Part shown: one piece after another, positions 16,612-24,485 of the stretch
Layout of the letters: the number at the start of each line of letters is the position of its first letter
Position numbering within the stretch: position 1 is the stretch's first letter
DNA from: Gammaproteobacteria bacterium
Lineage (GTDB): Bacteria > Pseudomonadota > Gammaproteobacteria > SZUA-140
Assembly: GCA_026981935.1 (NCBI GenBank)
Contig: JALSIC010000105.1
Location: 1 to 37,857 of the forward strand
Reading direction: 5' to 3'
Length of the DNA: 37,857 nt
The notes under the pieces: generated by a model
The model's input: the letters and a program-made list of their open reading frames with translations, nothing else
What the model was told of the DNA's origin: nothing
Databases searched by the model: none
Program-made: the position numbers and the translations under genes

Positions 16612-18073
16612 TGTCGCTGTTGATCAGCATGTGGATCCAGATGCTCACGCCGTAGCCCAGGGCAATGGCCCACGACCACTTCAGGTGGGAAAAGAAGGTG
16701 TAGATCCCCCGGGCCTGTCCCATCAGTGCGACGCCGGCCGCGGAACCGATGGAGAGCAGGGAGCCGCCCACGCCCGCCGTCAGCGTGACCAGCAGCCACT
16801 GCCCCAGTGACATGTCGGGGTTCATGGTGAGTACCGCGAACATCACAGGGATGTTGTCCACGATGGCCGAGAGCACGCCCACCAGGATATTGGCCTCGGT
16901 GACGCCGAGCTGGACATACATGGCATGGGAGACCAGGGCCAGGTAACCGATGGTGCCCAGCCCGCCCACGCACAGGATCACGCCATAGAAAAACATCAGC
17001 GTGTCCCATTCGGCCCTTTCCATGCTCTTGAAGATATCGAAGGTCTCTCCTTCGTGTTCCACGGCCTGCAGGGAGGCGTTTTCCGGGCCGTGGATCTCCT
17101 TCTGGCGCAGGCTGTTGCGCTTGAGATGATAACCGTACAGCTTGAGGATGCTGAGTCCCGTCATCATGCCGATCACCGGCGGGAGATGAAAGAAATTGTG
17201 GAAGCTGACCGTGATGGCGATGGTGGCCAGGAACAGGCCGACCACCACGTAACCACCCTCCTTGACCCGTACCGCTTCCTGCAGCGCTTCGGGCCGCTGG
17301 CGGGTGACCGCAAGGGCCATGAGGGCGGCGGGCACCAGCCAGTTGACCAGGGAGGGGATGAACAGGTCGAAGAATTCGCTGAACTGCACCATGCCCTTCT
17401 GCCAGACCATGAGGGTGGTGATGTCGCCGAAGGGACTGAAGGCGCCGCCGGCATTCGCCGCGACGACGATGTTGATGCAGCCCACGGTGATGAAGGCCCG
17501 GTTGCCGGCGCCTACTGCAATCACCACCGCGGCCATGATGAGGGCGGTAGTGAGATTGTCCGCCACGGGCGAGATGAAAAAGGCCAGCAACCCCGTGATC
17601 CAGAAAATGGTACGCAGGGAATAGCCGGAGGAGACCAGCCAGGCCCGCAGTGCCAGGAAGATGTTGCGCTCGCTCATGGTGTTGATGTAGGTCATGGCGG
17701 CCAGCAGGAACAGCATCAGTTCGGCATATTCGAGGAGATGGTGGCGGATCTCGTTGGCCGCGGTGGTGGTGTCCCCCTGCTGGGTGTAGACCATGGCGAT
17801 GAGCAGCCAGATGAGGCCGGCAGCCAGCATCACCGGCTTGGATTTGCGCAGGTGCAGGAATTCTTCCAGAATGACCACGATATAGGCGAGGACGAAGATC
17901 ACCAGGGCGGTTATGCCGACCCAGTGGCCGGTGAGATCGATGAGCGTGGCCGTATCGCCGGATGCCGAGCCGGTCACCGCCAGGGCCGGCGCCGGGAGCA
18001 TGGCCATGAAGAGGCCCAGGCATGAGAAGGCCGGGAAGAGGATCAGGCGCCGGAGCGGCGGGGCGGTGTTCAT
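16604..18073 (-). CDS. nhaD: NhaD-type Na+/H+ antiporter
   Basis: The 489-residue polytopic membrane protein belongs to the NhaD group of the ion transporter superfamily, which expels Na+ or Li+ for protons and is typical of marine, halophilic and alkaliphilic bacteria. It has a cleavable signal-like N-terminus (about 1-32, ending PAPALA) and about 12 membrane spans. Conserved segments are ISPVADNLTTALIMAAV, NIVVAANAGGAFSPFGDITTLMVWQKG and SAIVDNIPVMFAV. A hydrophilic loop with KSMERAEWDTLMFF separates the two halves. ATG 18073 is used because the upstream frame is repeat-derived. The stop overlaps the end of the convergent TerB gene (16604-16611). Confidence 0.93.
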   Translation of the reverse strand: MNTAPPLRRLILFPAFSCLGLFMAMLPAPALAVTGSASGDTATLIDLTGHWVGITALVIFVLAYIVVILEEFLHLRKSKPVMLAAGLIWLLIAMVYTQQGDTTTAANEIRHHLLEYAELMLFLLAAMTYINTMSERNIFLALRAWLVSSGYSLRTIFWITGLLAFFISPVADNLTTALIMAAVVIAVGAGNRAFITVGCINIVVAANAGGAFSPFGDITTLMVWQKGMVQFSEFFDLFIPSLVNWLVPAALMALAVTRQRPEALQEAVRVKEGGYVVVGLFLATIAITVSFHNFFHLPPVIGMMTGLSILKLYGYHLKRNSLRQKEIHGPENASLQAVEHEGETFDIFKSMERAEWDTLMFFYGVILCVGGLGTIGYLALVSHAMYVQLGVTEANILVGVLSAIVDNIPVMFAVLTMNPDMSLGQWLLVTLTAGVGGSLLSIGSAAGVALMGQARGIYTFFSHLKWSWAIALGYGVSIWIHMLINSDIM

Positions 18074-18212
18074 GGGCCTGCTGTCACGGCTGGGCGGACG
18101 GGGTGAAACTTGCCGGCGTCGAGCGGGTCCAACGTGCAGGAGAAGCCCCGCAATGCCAGGGAGGCCGGCCCGGGTCTCGACCGGGGGAAAACACCGGTTT
18201 TTGTGGTATGCG

Positions 18213-18455
18213 CAGTTCGGTAGCCTGGATGAAGCGCTGCAAGAGCGTAATCCAGGAAACCGGACGGCAAAACCCACGCCCCCGGATTACGTTTCACTTC
18301 ATCCGGGCTACACATTTTTATATGGGCAATTGTGGAACCATTGAATCAATGGCAGACGGTCATCATGTCGCCCGATGAGATGGATGCACGCCTCGCGGCC
18401 CGGAATCCAGGAAGAAACGCAATTTGGCTTCGCTCCATCCAGGCTGCACATGTCA
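18213..18455. repeat. Interspersed repeat, family B copy 2 (longest)
   Basis: This copy starts CAGTTCGGTAGCCTGG and keeps the full order of blocks seen at 4627-4832. They are the hairpin GTAGCCTGGATGAAGC ... CATCCGGGCTAC, TACACATTT-TATATGG, GACGGTCATCATGT, and a second hairpin from CGGAATCCAGG (18401) to CCATCCAGGCTGC. It occupies most of the 481 bp divergent gap between nhaD and the Deg-type protease gene. Both genes therefore have their promoter regions next to or within the repeat. I see no gene in the gap. Confidence 0.8.
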
Positions 18456-18554
18456 TGCATTCAGGTTGCTGCCAATGTTAAGATGCCCGGTCAGGACGCC
18501 CGACAGGACATCCGGTTCGCAAAAACACGTTATCTTAAAGCAAAAGGAAGGACA

Positions 18555-20000
18555 GTGAAAACAAAGCTTGCAGGCCTTTTTCTGGCGCTTCTGGTGGCAC
18601 TTGCGGGGCTGCCGGGGGCTGGCGGTCTGCAGGCCGCGGAACTCCAGGAAGTGAGCAAGGCCGTGGTCAAGCTGTTCGTCACGCGGCAAGGCTGGAACAT
18701 GCGCCAGCCGTGGAGCAAGAACCCCGCGCGCAGCACCGTCTGTTCCGGTTTTCTCATTGCCGAAGGGGTCTTGACCAATGCCCACTGCGTGACAGACGCG
18801 ACCTTCATTCAGATGGAGGTCCCCGGCGTGCCGGACAAGGTGGGCGCCTCCGTGACCGCCGTGAGTCACTACGTTGACCTGGCGCTGCTCGAGAGTGACG
18901 ATCCCACGGTGTTCGACGGCATCAAGCCCATCACCTTCGGCGAGCTGCCCCAGTTGCGGGAGAAGGTGGTGACCATCGGTTATCCCATCGGCGGCCGCCA
19001 GGTCTCCTTCACTGCGGGCGTGGTGTCCCGCATCGACATCATGCGCTATGCCCACAGCCGGATCGGCAATCTCATGGTCCAGACCGATGCCGCCATCAAT
19101 TCCGGCAACTCCGGAGGGCCGGTGTTCTCCGATGAAAGCGGTGCCTGCCTCGGCGTGGCCACCCAGAAGGGGGGTGGCAGCGCCATCGGCTATTTCGTGC
19201 CGGCACGGGTGGTGCGCCATTTCCTGAAGGATATCAGCGATGGCAAAGTGGACGGCGTGCCGGCCCTGGGGGTTTTCATCCAGACCCTGGAAAATCCCGC
19301 CTTGCGGCGTTACCTGGGCATGCGGCCGGGCCAGAGCGGCGTGCGTGTCAAGAAGGTCGCGCGCTACGGGAGCGCCCATGGCTATCTGCAGCCGGACGAT
19401 GTCCTGTTGCGCATCGACGGCCACCCCATCTTCAACGACGGCCGGGTGTCGTTCCGGGGTGAGGGCAAGATCGGTCTGCTCTATCACATCACCAGCAAGC
19501 AGGTGGCCGAGACGCTGGATCTGGAAATCCTGCGCAAGGGGCGCGTGCACCATGTGACGCTGCCCCTGCGGGGTCACGACTACATGGTCATTCCGCGCCT
19601 GCCCCAGCACGGCACCCAGCCGCGCTTCTACGAGATCGGCGGCATACTCTTTCGTGTCGTGGAGCCCCGGGCCATCGGCAAGAATGCCCCCACGGGGATT
19701 CGCGCCTACTGGGAGACCATGCGCGGCGAGGAGGGACTGCAGGAGCTGGTGGTCATCGGCACCGTCTTCGAGGACGAGGTGAACAAGGGGTATATCTCGG
19801 GCATCACCAACCAGCGGGTGGTGGAGGTCAATGGCAGGGCCATCGGCAGCCTGGATGACCTGGTCCAGGCCTTCGAGGAGAACCGCGAGGATCCTTTCCA
19901 TGTCATCACGCTGGTCAATCAGCAGACCATCGTGCTGGACCGCGCCGAGGTGGAGAGCGCAGAGCAACGCATCCGCAGGCGCTACAATATCAGACTGTAG
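18555..20000 (+). CDS. Deg-type serine protease with two PDZ domains, exported
   Basis: The 481-residue protein starts at GTG 18555, with AGGA six bases upstream and a signal peptide ending LQAAEL (about 1-28), so it acts in the periplasm. The trypsin-fold triad is His77 (TNAHCV), Asp108 (HYVDLALL) and Ser186 (NSGNSGGPV). A first PDZ domain (about 255-345) and a second PDZ-like domain (about 375-470, with GYISGITNQRVVEVNGRAI) follow. The arrangement and wording (TLENPALRRYLGM, ENVNKGY-like segments) resemble plant Deg2/Deg9-type proteases more than E. coli DegP. Function: probably protein quality control or processing. A beta-propeller gene follows after 97 bp. Confidence 0.93.
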   Translation: MKTKLAGLFLALLVALAGLPGAGGLQAAELQEVSKAVVKLFVTRQGWNMRQPWSKNPARSTVCSGFLIAEGVLTNAHCVTDATFIQMEVPGVPDKVGASVTAVSHYVDLALLESDDPTVFDGIKPITFGELPQLREKVVTIGYPIGGRQVSFTAGVVSRIDIMRYAHSRIGNLMVQTDAAINSGNSGGPVFSDESGACLGVATQKGGGSAIGYFVPARVVRHFLKDISDGKVDGVPALGVFIQTLENPALRRYLGMRPGQSGVRVKKVARYGSAHGYLQPDDVLLRIDGHPIFNDGRVSFRGEGKIGLLYHITSKQVAETLDLEILRKGRVHHVTLPLRGHDYMVIPRLPQHGTQPRFYEIGGILFRVVEPRAIGKNAPTGIRAYWETMRGEEGLQELVVIGTVFEDEVNKGYISGITNQRVVEVNGRAIGSLDDLVQAFEENREDPFHVITLVNQQTIVLDRAEVESAEQRIRRRYNIRL

Positions 20001-20059
20001 CGTTGTCATATTGACAAAAAACCTCGTGAAACACCCGTTTTTTCCCCTGGGGCGTGCGC

Positions 20060-20065
20060 TATAAT
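20060..20065 (+). promoter_or_regulatory. Candidate -10 element before the beta-propeller gene
   Basis: TATAAT lies 32 bp before the ATG at 20098, in a gap that also contains TTGACA about 43 bp further upstream, too far to be its -35 partner. The position at a -35 spacing of 17 is a run of T. Only the -10 box supports this call. Confidence 0.4.
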
Positions 20066-20097
20066 TCCGGCAACGACGAACGGGAGGGCAAGCCGGC

Positions 20098-21381
20098 ATG
20101 CAGTCTGATGATTCCACGAAAACCTGGGCCTTTGCCTGTCACCTGGATTTTGGCGGCACAGGGGCCGTGCGGGTCGTGAGAAAGGGGCCCGACGGCATCC
20201 GGGTGACGGCGATCCCCACCGATGATGCGCAGAAGGAAGCGCATCCTCCCGTTTTTCTCGGCACGACGGCGGACGACCGGGTGATCCTCATGGCGGCCGG
20301 GGACAAGTCCATTTCGGTGCGCGAGGCTTATCCTGCCCATGCCGCCGCGCCTTATGCCTACCGCAATGCGCAGACCGGCCATCTCTGGTTTACCATCGAC
20401 GGCGACAAGGAGACCGGCTGCGATACCCTGAACTGCGGTGACAGCGGTTCCCCGGTGATGGTCGTGAACCCCGGGACCAGCGCCGATGCGCCGGGGGAAC
20501 TGTTGCGCCTGGTGTGCGTCGGGCGCGGCCATCATGTGCCCACCTTCACGGCGCCCAGCGAGGCCTTTCCCGACATCCCCCGCTGTGCCTTCGTCAGCAA
20601 CCTGCTGGATGGCACGATTTCGGTGCTGGGGCACGACCCGGACCGGCCCGATACCTACCTGCGGGTCATCGATACCATCAACCTGTGTGAACCGGCGCGC
20701 GAGAAAGAGGGCATCGACGGCACGCCCAACAACGCCTTTCCCCATGGCAAGGTCTTCTCCCCCCTCACGGGCAGGCTATACAGCCTCAATAACGGCTATG
20801 GCACCATCGCCGTCATCAACCCCGTCAATCGCGAAATCGAGCAGCGCATCGAACTCAAGGTCAGCAGCAACCTGCTGCTCTCGCCAGACGGCCGCTACAT
20901 CATCGGCAAGGGCGCGGACCGCAAGTCCGATCCGGCGCATGTCATGGGCCGCCTGTCTGTCGTGGATGCCGTGACCGGCAGCGTGGAGACCACCCTCGAC
21001 CTGCCCGACATCTATCCCAGCACCTACCGTTTCTCACCGGACGGGCGCAGGCTCTATGTCACCACGGCGGCCACCGGCAAGGGCGCACAGCGCGAGAACC
21101 TGCGGATCGATCTGCTGCTGGTCTACGATGCGACGGCCCTGCCCGAGCTGCGCCTGTTGCGCGAGGTCCTTGTGGGCGCCGCCGATTGTGGGCGCCGCCC
21201 CATAGGTTTCGTGACTTCAAAAGGGGCCGGAGATACCGCGGTCATCGTGCCCAATCCTACTGACGGCACGCTGAGCCTGCTGGATGCAGAGGATCTGCTC
21301 ATGGAAACGGTGCCCCTTTGCGAGCGGGCGGTGAAGGAATTCAATTTCTCTTTCTGGAATGGCGTCGTCAGCGGGAGCTGA
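20098..21381 (+). CDS. Beta-propeller (YVTN/WD-like) protein, cytoplasmic, function unknown
   Basis: The 427-residue protein has no signal peptide. From about residue 160 to the end it shows repeated blade-like strands, for example AFVSNLLDGTISVLG, LYSLNNGYGTIAVINPVNREI, NLLLSPDGRYIIG, GRLSVVDAVTGSVETTLDLP, YRFSPDGRRLYVTTA and TAVIVPNPTDGTLSLLDAEDL, typical of a YVTN-type seven-bladed propeller. The first 140 residues are less regular and contain TGCDTLNCGDSGSP. Propellers of this type usually bind proteins or small ligands; no enzymatic centre can be assigned. GGGAGG about ten bases upstream supports the start. It lies between the Deg-type protease and a small protein gene on the same strand. 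Confidence 0.8.
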   Translation: MQSDDSTKTWAFACHLDFGGTGAVRVVRKGPDGIRVTAIPTDDAQKEAHPPVFLGTTADDRVILMAAGDKSISVREAYPAHAAAPYAYRNAQTGHLWFTIDGDKETGCDTLNCGDSGSPVMVVNPGTSADAPGELLRLVCVGRGHHVPTFTAPSEAFPDIPRCAFVSNLLDGTISVLGHDPDRPDTYLRVIDTINLCEPAREKEGIDGTPNNAFPHGKVFSPLTGRLYSLNNGYGTIAVINPVNREIEQRIELKVSSNLLLSPDGRYIIGKGADRKSDPAHVMGRLSVVDAVTGSVETTLDLPDIYPSTYRFSPDGRRLYVTTAATGKGAQRENLRIDLLLVYDATALPELRLLREVLVGAADCGRRPIGFVTSKGAGDTAVIVPNPTDGTLSLLDAEDLLMETVPLCERAVKEFNFSFWNGVVSGS

Positions 21382-21432
21382 AAAGCGGCGTGAATACAAC
21401 AACGAAAACAAGACAAGGAAAGGGAGGGCAAC

Positions 21433-21606
21433 ATGCGGGAACCACGTGTCAAGGCACGCCGTCACCGGCTCAGCCGTTTCTTTCTCGACAGCGGTTTCTG
21501 GTACGTCGAGCTGCGTCAGGGCCGCCTGGGTCCTTTTCATCGCTATGAACAGGCCCTGCAGTCACTGGAACAGTTCAAGCGCCGGGTGCTCCTCGGAAGA
21601 ACCTGA
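21433..21606 (+). CDS. Small 57-residue protein, DUF6316-like
   Basis: A short frame begins at ATG 21433 with a strong ribosome binding site (AGGGAGGG at 21421-21428) and ends TGA at 21604-21606. The product is basic at its N-terminus (MREPRVKARRHRLSRF) and continues FFLDSGFWYVELRQGRLGPF and a helix with YEQALQSLEQF. The pattern of an aromatic-rich hairpin (GFWYVELRQG-LGPF) followed by a helix resembles DUF6316-type small proteins, of unknown role. It follows the beta-propeller gene by 51 bp and could share its transcript. The good ribosome binding site and family-like layout make it a likely real gene. Confidence 0.7.
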   Translation: MREPRVKARRHRLSRFFLDSGFWYVELRQGRLGPFHRYEQALQSLEQFKRRVLLGRT

Positions 21607-21616
21607 TTGCCTGGGT

Positions 21617-21655
21617 CCCTGACCTGAATCCCTGACCTGAATCCATGACCTGAAT
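21617..21655. repeat. 13 bp tandem microrepeat
   Basis: Three copies of CCCTGACCTGAAT (21617, 21630, 21643; one base changed in the third), right behind the small protein gene. The unit is not a multiple of three and is not in a gene. Confidence 0.85.
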
Positions 21656-21669
21656 CATGACAGGGACCG

Positions 21670-21795
21670 CCCGGGTGATGCGAAGCGCGATCCGGGGAAA
21701 CGCCGCCCCCGGATTCCGCTCACGCTCCATCGGGCTGCGTGTCTGTCGTGTAACCCGATGCAGCCCCGCAGGGCCGGAATCCGGGGAAGCACCTG
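21670..21795. repeat. Degenerate family B-like repeat
   Basis: CCCGGGTGATGCGAAGCGCGATCCGGGG faces CCCCCGGATTCCGCTCACGCTCCATCGGGCTGCG as an imperfect inverted repeat. A half copy (CCGATGCAG ... CCGGAATCCGGGG) follows. It has the layout of the GTAGCC...AATCCGGG hairpins but is diverged. The gap 21607-22026 otherwise holds the tandem microrepeat and a possible -10 box; I see no gene in it. Confidence 0.55.
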
Positions 21796-21910
21796 TCTTC
21801 AATAAATTCCCTGTTTGTTGTCCAATTTTACCCCGTGGTGTTTCTCGGCAATTTCCCAATAATGATCAAAGTTGTTCACCGGATGACTGGCAATGTCGGG
21901 ATCGTGACGC

Positions 21911-21916
21911 TATAAT
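21911..21916 (+). promoter_or_regulatory. Candidate -10 element of the signalling operon
   Basis: TATAAT followed by AT-rich ACATATATATTG, about 110 bp before the ATG at 22027. The hexamer at -35 spacing (TGGCAA) is a weak match. If correct, it leaves a leader of about 100 nt. Confidence 0.35.
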
Positions 21917-22026
21917 TACCACATATATATTGTGAGAATGGTGCGTTTCTGATCTTGGCGATCCGCGCGGCAGGGAAAGCGCTGCAGGGGAGGAATCAGA
22001 CGAAAAACAGGCCGTATCATATTGTT

Positions 22027-22362
22027 ATGGAAGAAGAATATCATCGCAGGCCACGTGTGAACGCGCAGGTGAGGGAATTCCGGGTGCCTCCCTTGCGGGA
22101 TGGCCTGGTACTCGGCAGGGACGCGTCGGTGGGATGTGTCGCGATCCGCAAGGCCCTGGATCTCCTGACCACCTGCGCGTACACTCACATCGAACCGGAC
22201 GACGAGGTGGTGGGAGACATCATCGTCCGGGAAAGTTTTCTGAAGCGCCTGCCCCGGGATGCGCTCATCGACTTTGTGCTGCGCGAGATCAAGCCCCTCA
22301 TGAATCGCGACGAGATCCTGGAAATCGAACTGGACGTGATCGTTGACATCACCGGCCAATAA
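22027..22362 (+). CDS. Small protein of unknown function, first gene of the kinase operon
   Basis: I do not recognise this 111-residue protein. It is acidic overall, has a variable N-terminus (MEEEYHRRPRVNAQ), then LRDGLVLGRDASVGCVAIRKALDLL, and a predicted helix-strand C-terminus (DALIDFVLREIKPLMNRDEILEIELDVIVDIT). No signal peptide or membrane segment is visible. The start is uncertain: ATG 22027 has no Shine-Dalgarno sequence, and a purine-rich GGGGAGGAA near 21988 has no start codon at a useful distance. Its TAA overlaps the kinase ATG as TAATG, which implies translational coupling and a job connected to the kinase, perhaps as a sensor or modulator. Confidence 0.7.
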   Translation: MEEEYHRRPRVNAQVREFRVPPLRDGLVLGRDASVGCVAIRKALDLLTTCAYTHIEPDDEVVGDIIVRESFLKRLPRDALIDFVLREIKPLMNRDEILEIELDVIVDITGQ

Positions 22363-23486
22363 TGGGAATCGCGCCGCTTAGCGCCAGAGACGCGCTGACC
22401 GACAAGATTGTCAGGGTGCTCGCCGGTCAACATCCCCGTGACGTCCGGTGTTCCAGCGATACCATCCGGGTGGTCTTTGACGAGGAGGGGCGTTTCCTGG
22501 GGCTGGTGGACGTGGCCCGGATCAGCCGCTATCCCGGGCGGATTTTCGCCGATCTTCTGCCCCGCAGGCCCCCCCCGCCGGTAGCCGCCGATGCCCCCCT
22601 GCGGGCGCTGGCGGCCCGTTTCCAGGCAGGGGGCGGGCCCCTGGCGGTGCTCGACGAGGCGGGGCGTTTCCTCGGCGTGGTGACTCACACCAGTCTGCTG
22701 GATGTTCTGTTGAGCTGGAACGAGGGCGCCCGGAGTCAGGCGGAGAGGCTCCTGGCGCACAACCGCCGCCTCATGCAGCGCCTGTTCTCGGCCCAGGAGG
22801 CGGAGCGCCTGCGCCTGGCACGAGAGCTTCATGACGAAATGGGCCAGTATTGCACGGCCATCGTGGCCAATCTGCAGATGATCCTCAACCTCAATGACGG
22901 GCGGGATGAGCAGATCCAGGCCCGCTGTCATACCATTCTGGAACTCTGCGACCACGTCCACGGTGCCATCCAGTCCATGTTGCAGCGCTTGCGTCCCGGC
23001 CTCCTGGACGAGGTGGGCCTGTGTTATGCTCTCAAGGACCTCGTGGCCAACTGGTCCCGCAGCCATGGCGAGGTGGATTGCCACCTGGTGCTGGAGGGGG
23101 ATCTGGAGGGTCTGGGGGAGGCCATGAACATCGCTCTCTACCGGATCATCCAGGAGGCCCTGACCAACGTGGCGCGCCATGCCCGGGCAAGGGAGGTTTG
23201 CGTGGCCTTGCGGCAGGGCAGCCCGGATGCGATGATCCCCGGCGCGCTCTTCCCCGCTCAGCGCCGTTTCAGCGCAGTGGTCATGCTGGACGTGCGCGAT
23301 GATGGACAGGGGTTCGTCGATAATTCCACGGAAGATGCCGAAAAGAGAGGACTGGGCCTGACGGGCATCCGGGAACGGGTGCTGAGCCTGGGGGGCGAAG
23401 TGGTCATTGAAGGCCGGCCGGGGCAGGGGGTCTCCATCCAGGCCGTATTGCCGGTGACGGCGCGGCAAGAGGAATCCGGAACATGA
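22362..23486 (+). CDS. Soluble NarX/LiaS-class histidine kinase with CBS-pair sensor
   Basis: The 374-residue protein has no membrane segment. A CBS-domain pair occupies about residues 8-120 (FLGLVDVARISRYPGRIFADLL and GRFLGVVTHTSLLDVLL). A HisKA_3 dimerisation domain follows, with the phospho-acceptor His157 in ARELHDEMGQ, and an ATPase domain with the N-box RIIQEALTNVARHA, DDGQGF and RGLGLTGIRERV. CBS pairs usually bind adenine nucleotides or SAM, so the kinase may read energy or nucleotide state. The start overlaps the previous stop by one base, and the end overlaps the response regulator by four (ATGA), so the three genes form a tight operon. The CBS pair is closely similar to that of the GGDEF-EAL protein at 24486. 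Confidence 0.93.
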   Translation: MGIAPLSARDALTDKIVRVLAGQHPRDVRCSSDTIRVVFDEEGRFLGLVDVARISRYPGRIFADLLPRRPPPPVAADAPLRALAARFQAGGGPLAVLDEAGRFLGVVTHTSLLDVLLSWNEGARSQAERLLAHNRRLMQRLFSAQEAERLRLARELHDEMGQYCTAIVANLQMILNLNDGRDEQIQARCHTILELCDHVHGAIQSMLQRLRPGLLDEVGLCYALKDLVANWSRSHGEVDCHLVLEGDLEGLGEAMNIALYRIIQEALTNVARHARAREVCVALRQGSPDAMIPGALFPAQRRFSAVVMLDVRDDGQGFVDNSTEDAEKRGLGLTGIRERVLSLGGEVVIEGRPGQGVSIQAVLPVTARQEESGT

Positions 23487-24112
23487 CGTCGCATGCCAGG
23501 ATCACGATTCTCATCGTGGACGATCACCCGGTCGTCCGGCAGGGCTATCGGCTGCTGCTGGAACAGGGCGGCATGGCAGTGGTGGCGGAGGCCGGCGATG
23601 CCCGGGAGGCCTACAGCGCGGCCGTGGAACACAAGCCCCGCGTCATCGTCATGGACATCTCCCTGCCGGACAACAGCGGCCTGGATGCGCTGGGCCGGAT
23701 CGTTGCCAGGGAGCCCGATTCGCGCGTTCTGGTCTTCAGTATTCACGAGAATCCCGTGCTCATGAACCGGGCGCGGGAACTGGGCGCCAAGGGTTACCTG
23801 ACCAAGCGCAGCCTGCCCCAGCAGATGGTGGAGGCGGTGCGCCTCATCGCCGATGGGGGCGAGTACTATGACTGTGGCCCTGCCGTGTCGCAGGCATCGG
23901 AAGGGAATCCCCTGCAGCGCCTGTCCAACCGCGAGTTCGAGATCTTTCTCCTTCTGGCCAAGGGACTCAGCGTCAACCAGATTGCCGAGATCCTGCATAT
24001 CAGCCGCAAGACCGTGGGTGTTCACCATACCCGCATCATGAACAAGATCGGGGTGGACAGCCCCGCCCTTCTTGCCCGACTGGCCATCCGCCACGGGCTG
24101 ATCCAGCCCTGA
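23483..24112 (+). CDS. NarL/LuxR-family response regulator
   Basis: The 209-residue regulator has a complete receiver: acidic pair in VDDHP (13-14), phosphoacceptor Asp58 (VMDISLPD), Ser86 in VFSIHE and Lys108 in YLTKRS. A LuxR-type helix-turn-helix covers about 145-205 (LSNREFEIFLLLAKGLSVNQIAEIL, then SRKTVGVHHTRIMNKIGV). It is almost certainly phosphorylated by the kinase encoded immediately upstream, with which it overlaps by four bases. Its DNA targets are unknown; the CBS-GGDEF-EAL gene 374 bp downstream is an obvious candidate. Confidence 0.95.
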   Translation: MTSHARITILIVDDHPVVRQGYRLLLEQGGMAVVAEAGDAREAYSAAVEHKPRVIVMDISLPDNSGLDALGRIVAREPDSRVLVFSIHENPVLMNRARELGAKGYLTKRSLPQQMVEAVRLIADGGEYYDCGPAVSQASEGNPLQRLSNREFEIFLLLAKGLSVNQIAEILHISRKTVGVHHTRIMNKIGVDSPALLARLAIRHGLIQP

Positions 24113-24205
24113 TCTTCGCGACTTTCCACTGAAGCACGGCCTGCAGCCCGGGGCATGCGGGCAGAATCCTGTAAATCGACACGCAAACCCCTGCTAACGC
24201 CTTCT

Positions 24206-24345
24206 GTCATTCCGGGCATCGCGAGGAATCCGGACGGCAGCGGGACAGGATTTCTCCCTGCGGTCGAAATGACACTTGACGTGTCATTCCGAGTGCTGCG
24301 AGGCATGAAAACACCCCCTTGTCATTCCGAGCGCAGCGAGGAATC
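24206..24345. repeat. Hairpin repeat family A, one full and two partial copies
   Basis: A full unit runs 24206-24273 (GTCATTCCGGGCATC ... GGTCGAAATGAC). Left halves only are found from 24283 and at 24321-24345. They sit in the 373 bp gap between the response regulator and the CBS-GGDEF-EAL gene. I found no gene in the rest of the gap. Confidence 0.8.
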
Positions 24346-24485
24346 TTGCAGAGCCCCGGCAGATGGTTCTGCAAAAATAGGGAGAATCCTTATAAAGAAA
24401 TCCCCCACCAGGAACGATAATTACCATGCAAACAAAGTGGGCATAGCGAGGCCATGCCCCGGGAGTATAAGTCAGAGAAGAATAA

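Noticed and set aside
20425-20460. GDSGSP motif in the propeller protein, resembling a serine protease active site
   Set aside because: There are no matching His and Asp motifs before it and the rest of the protein is propeller-like; probably a coincidence, though curious beside a protease gene.
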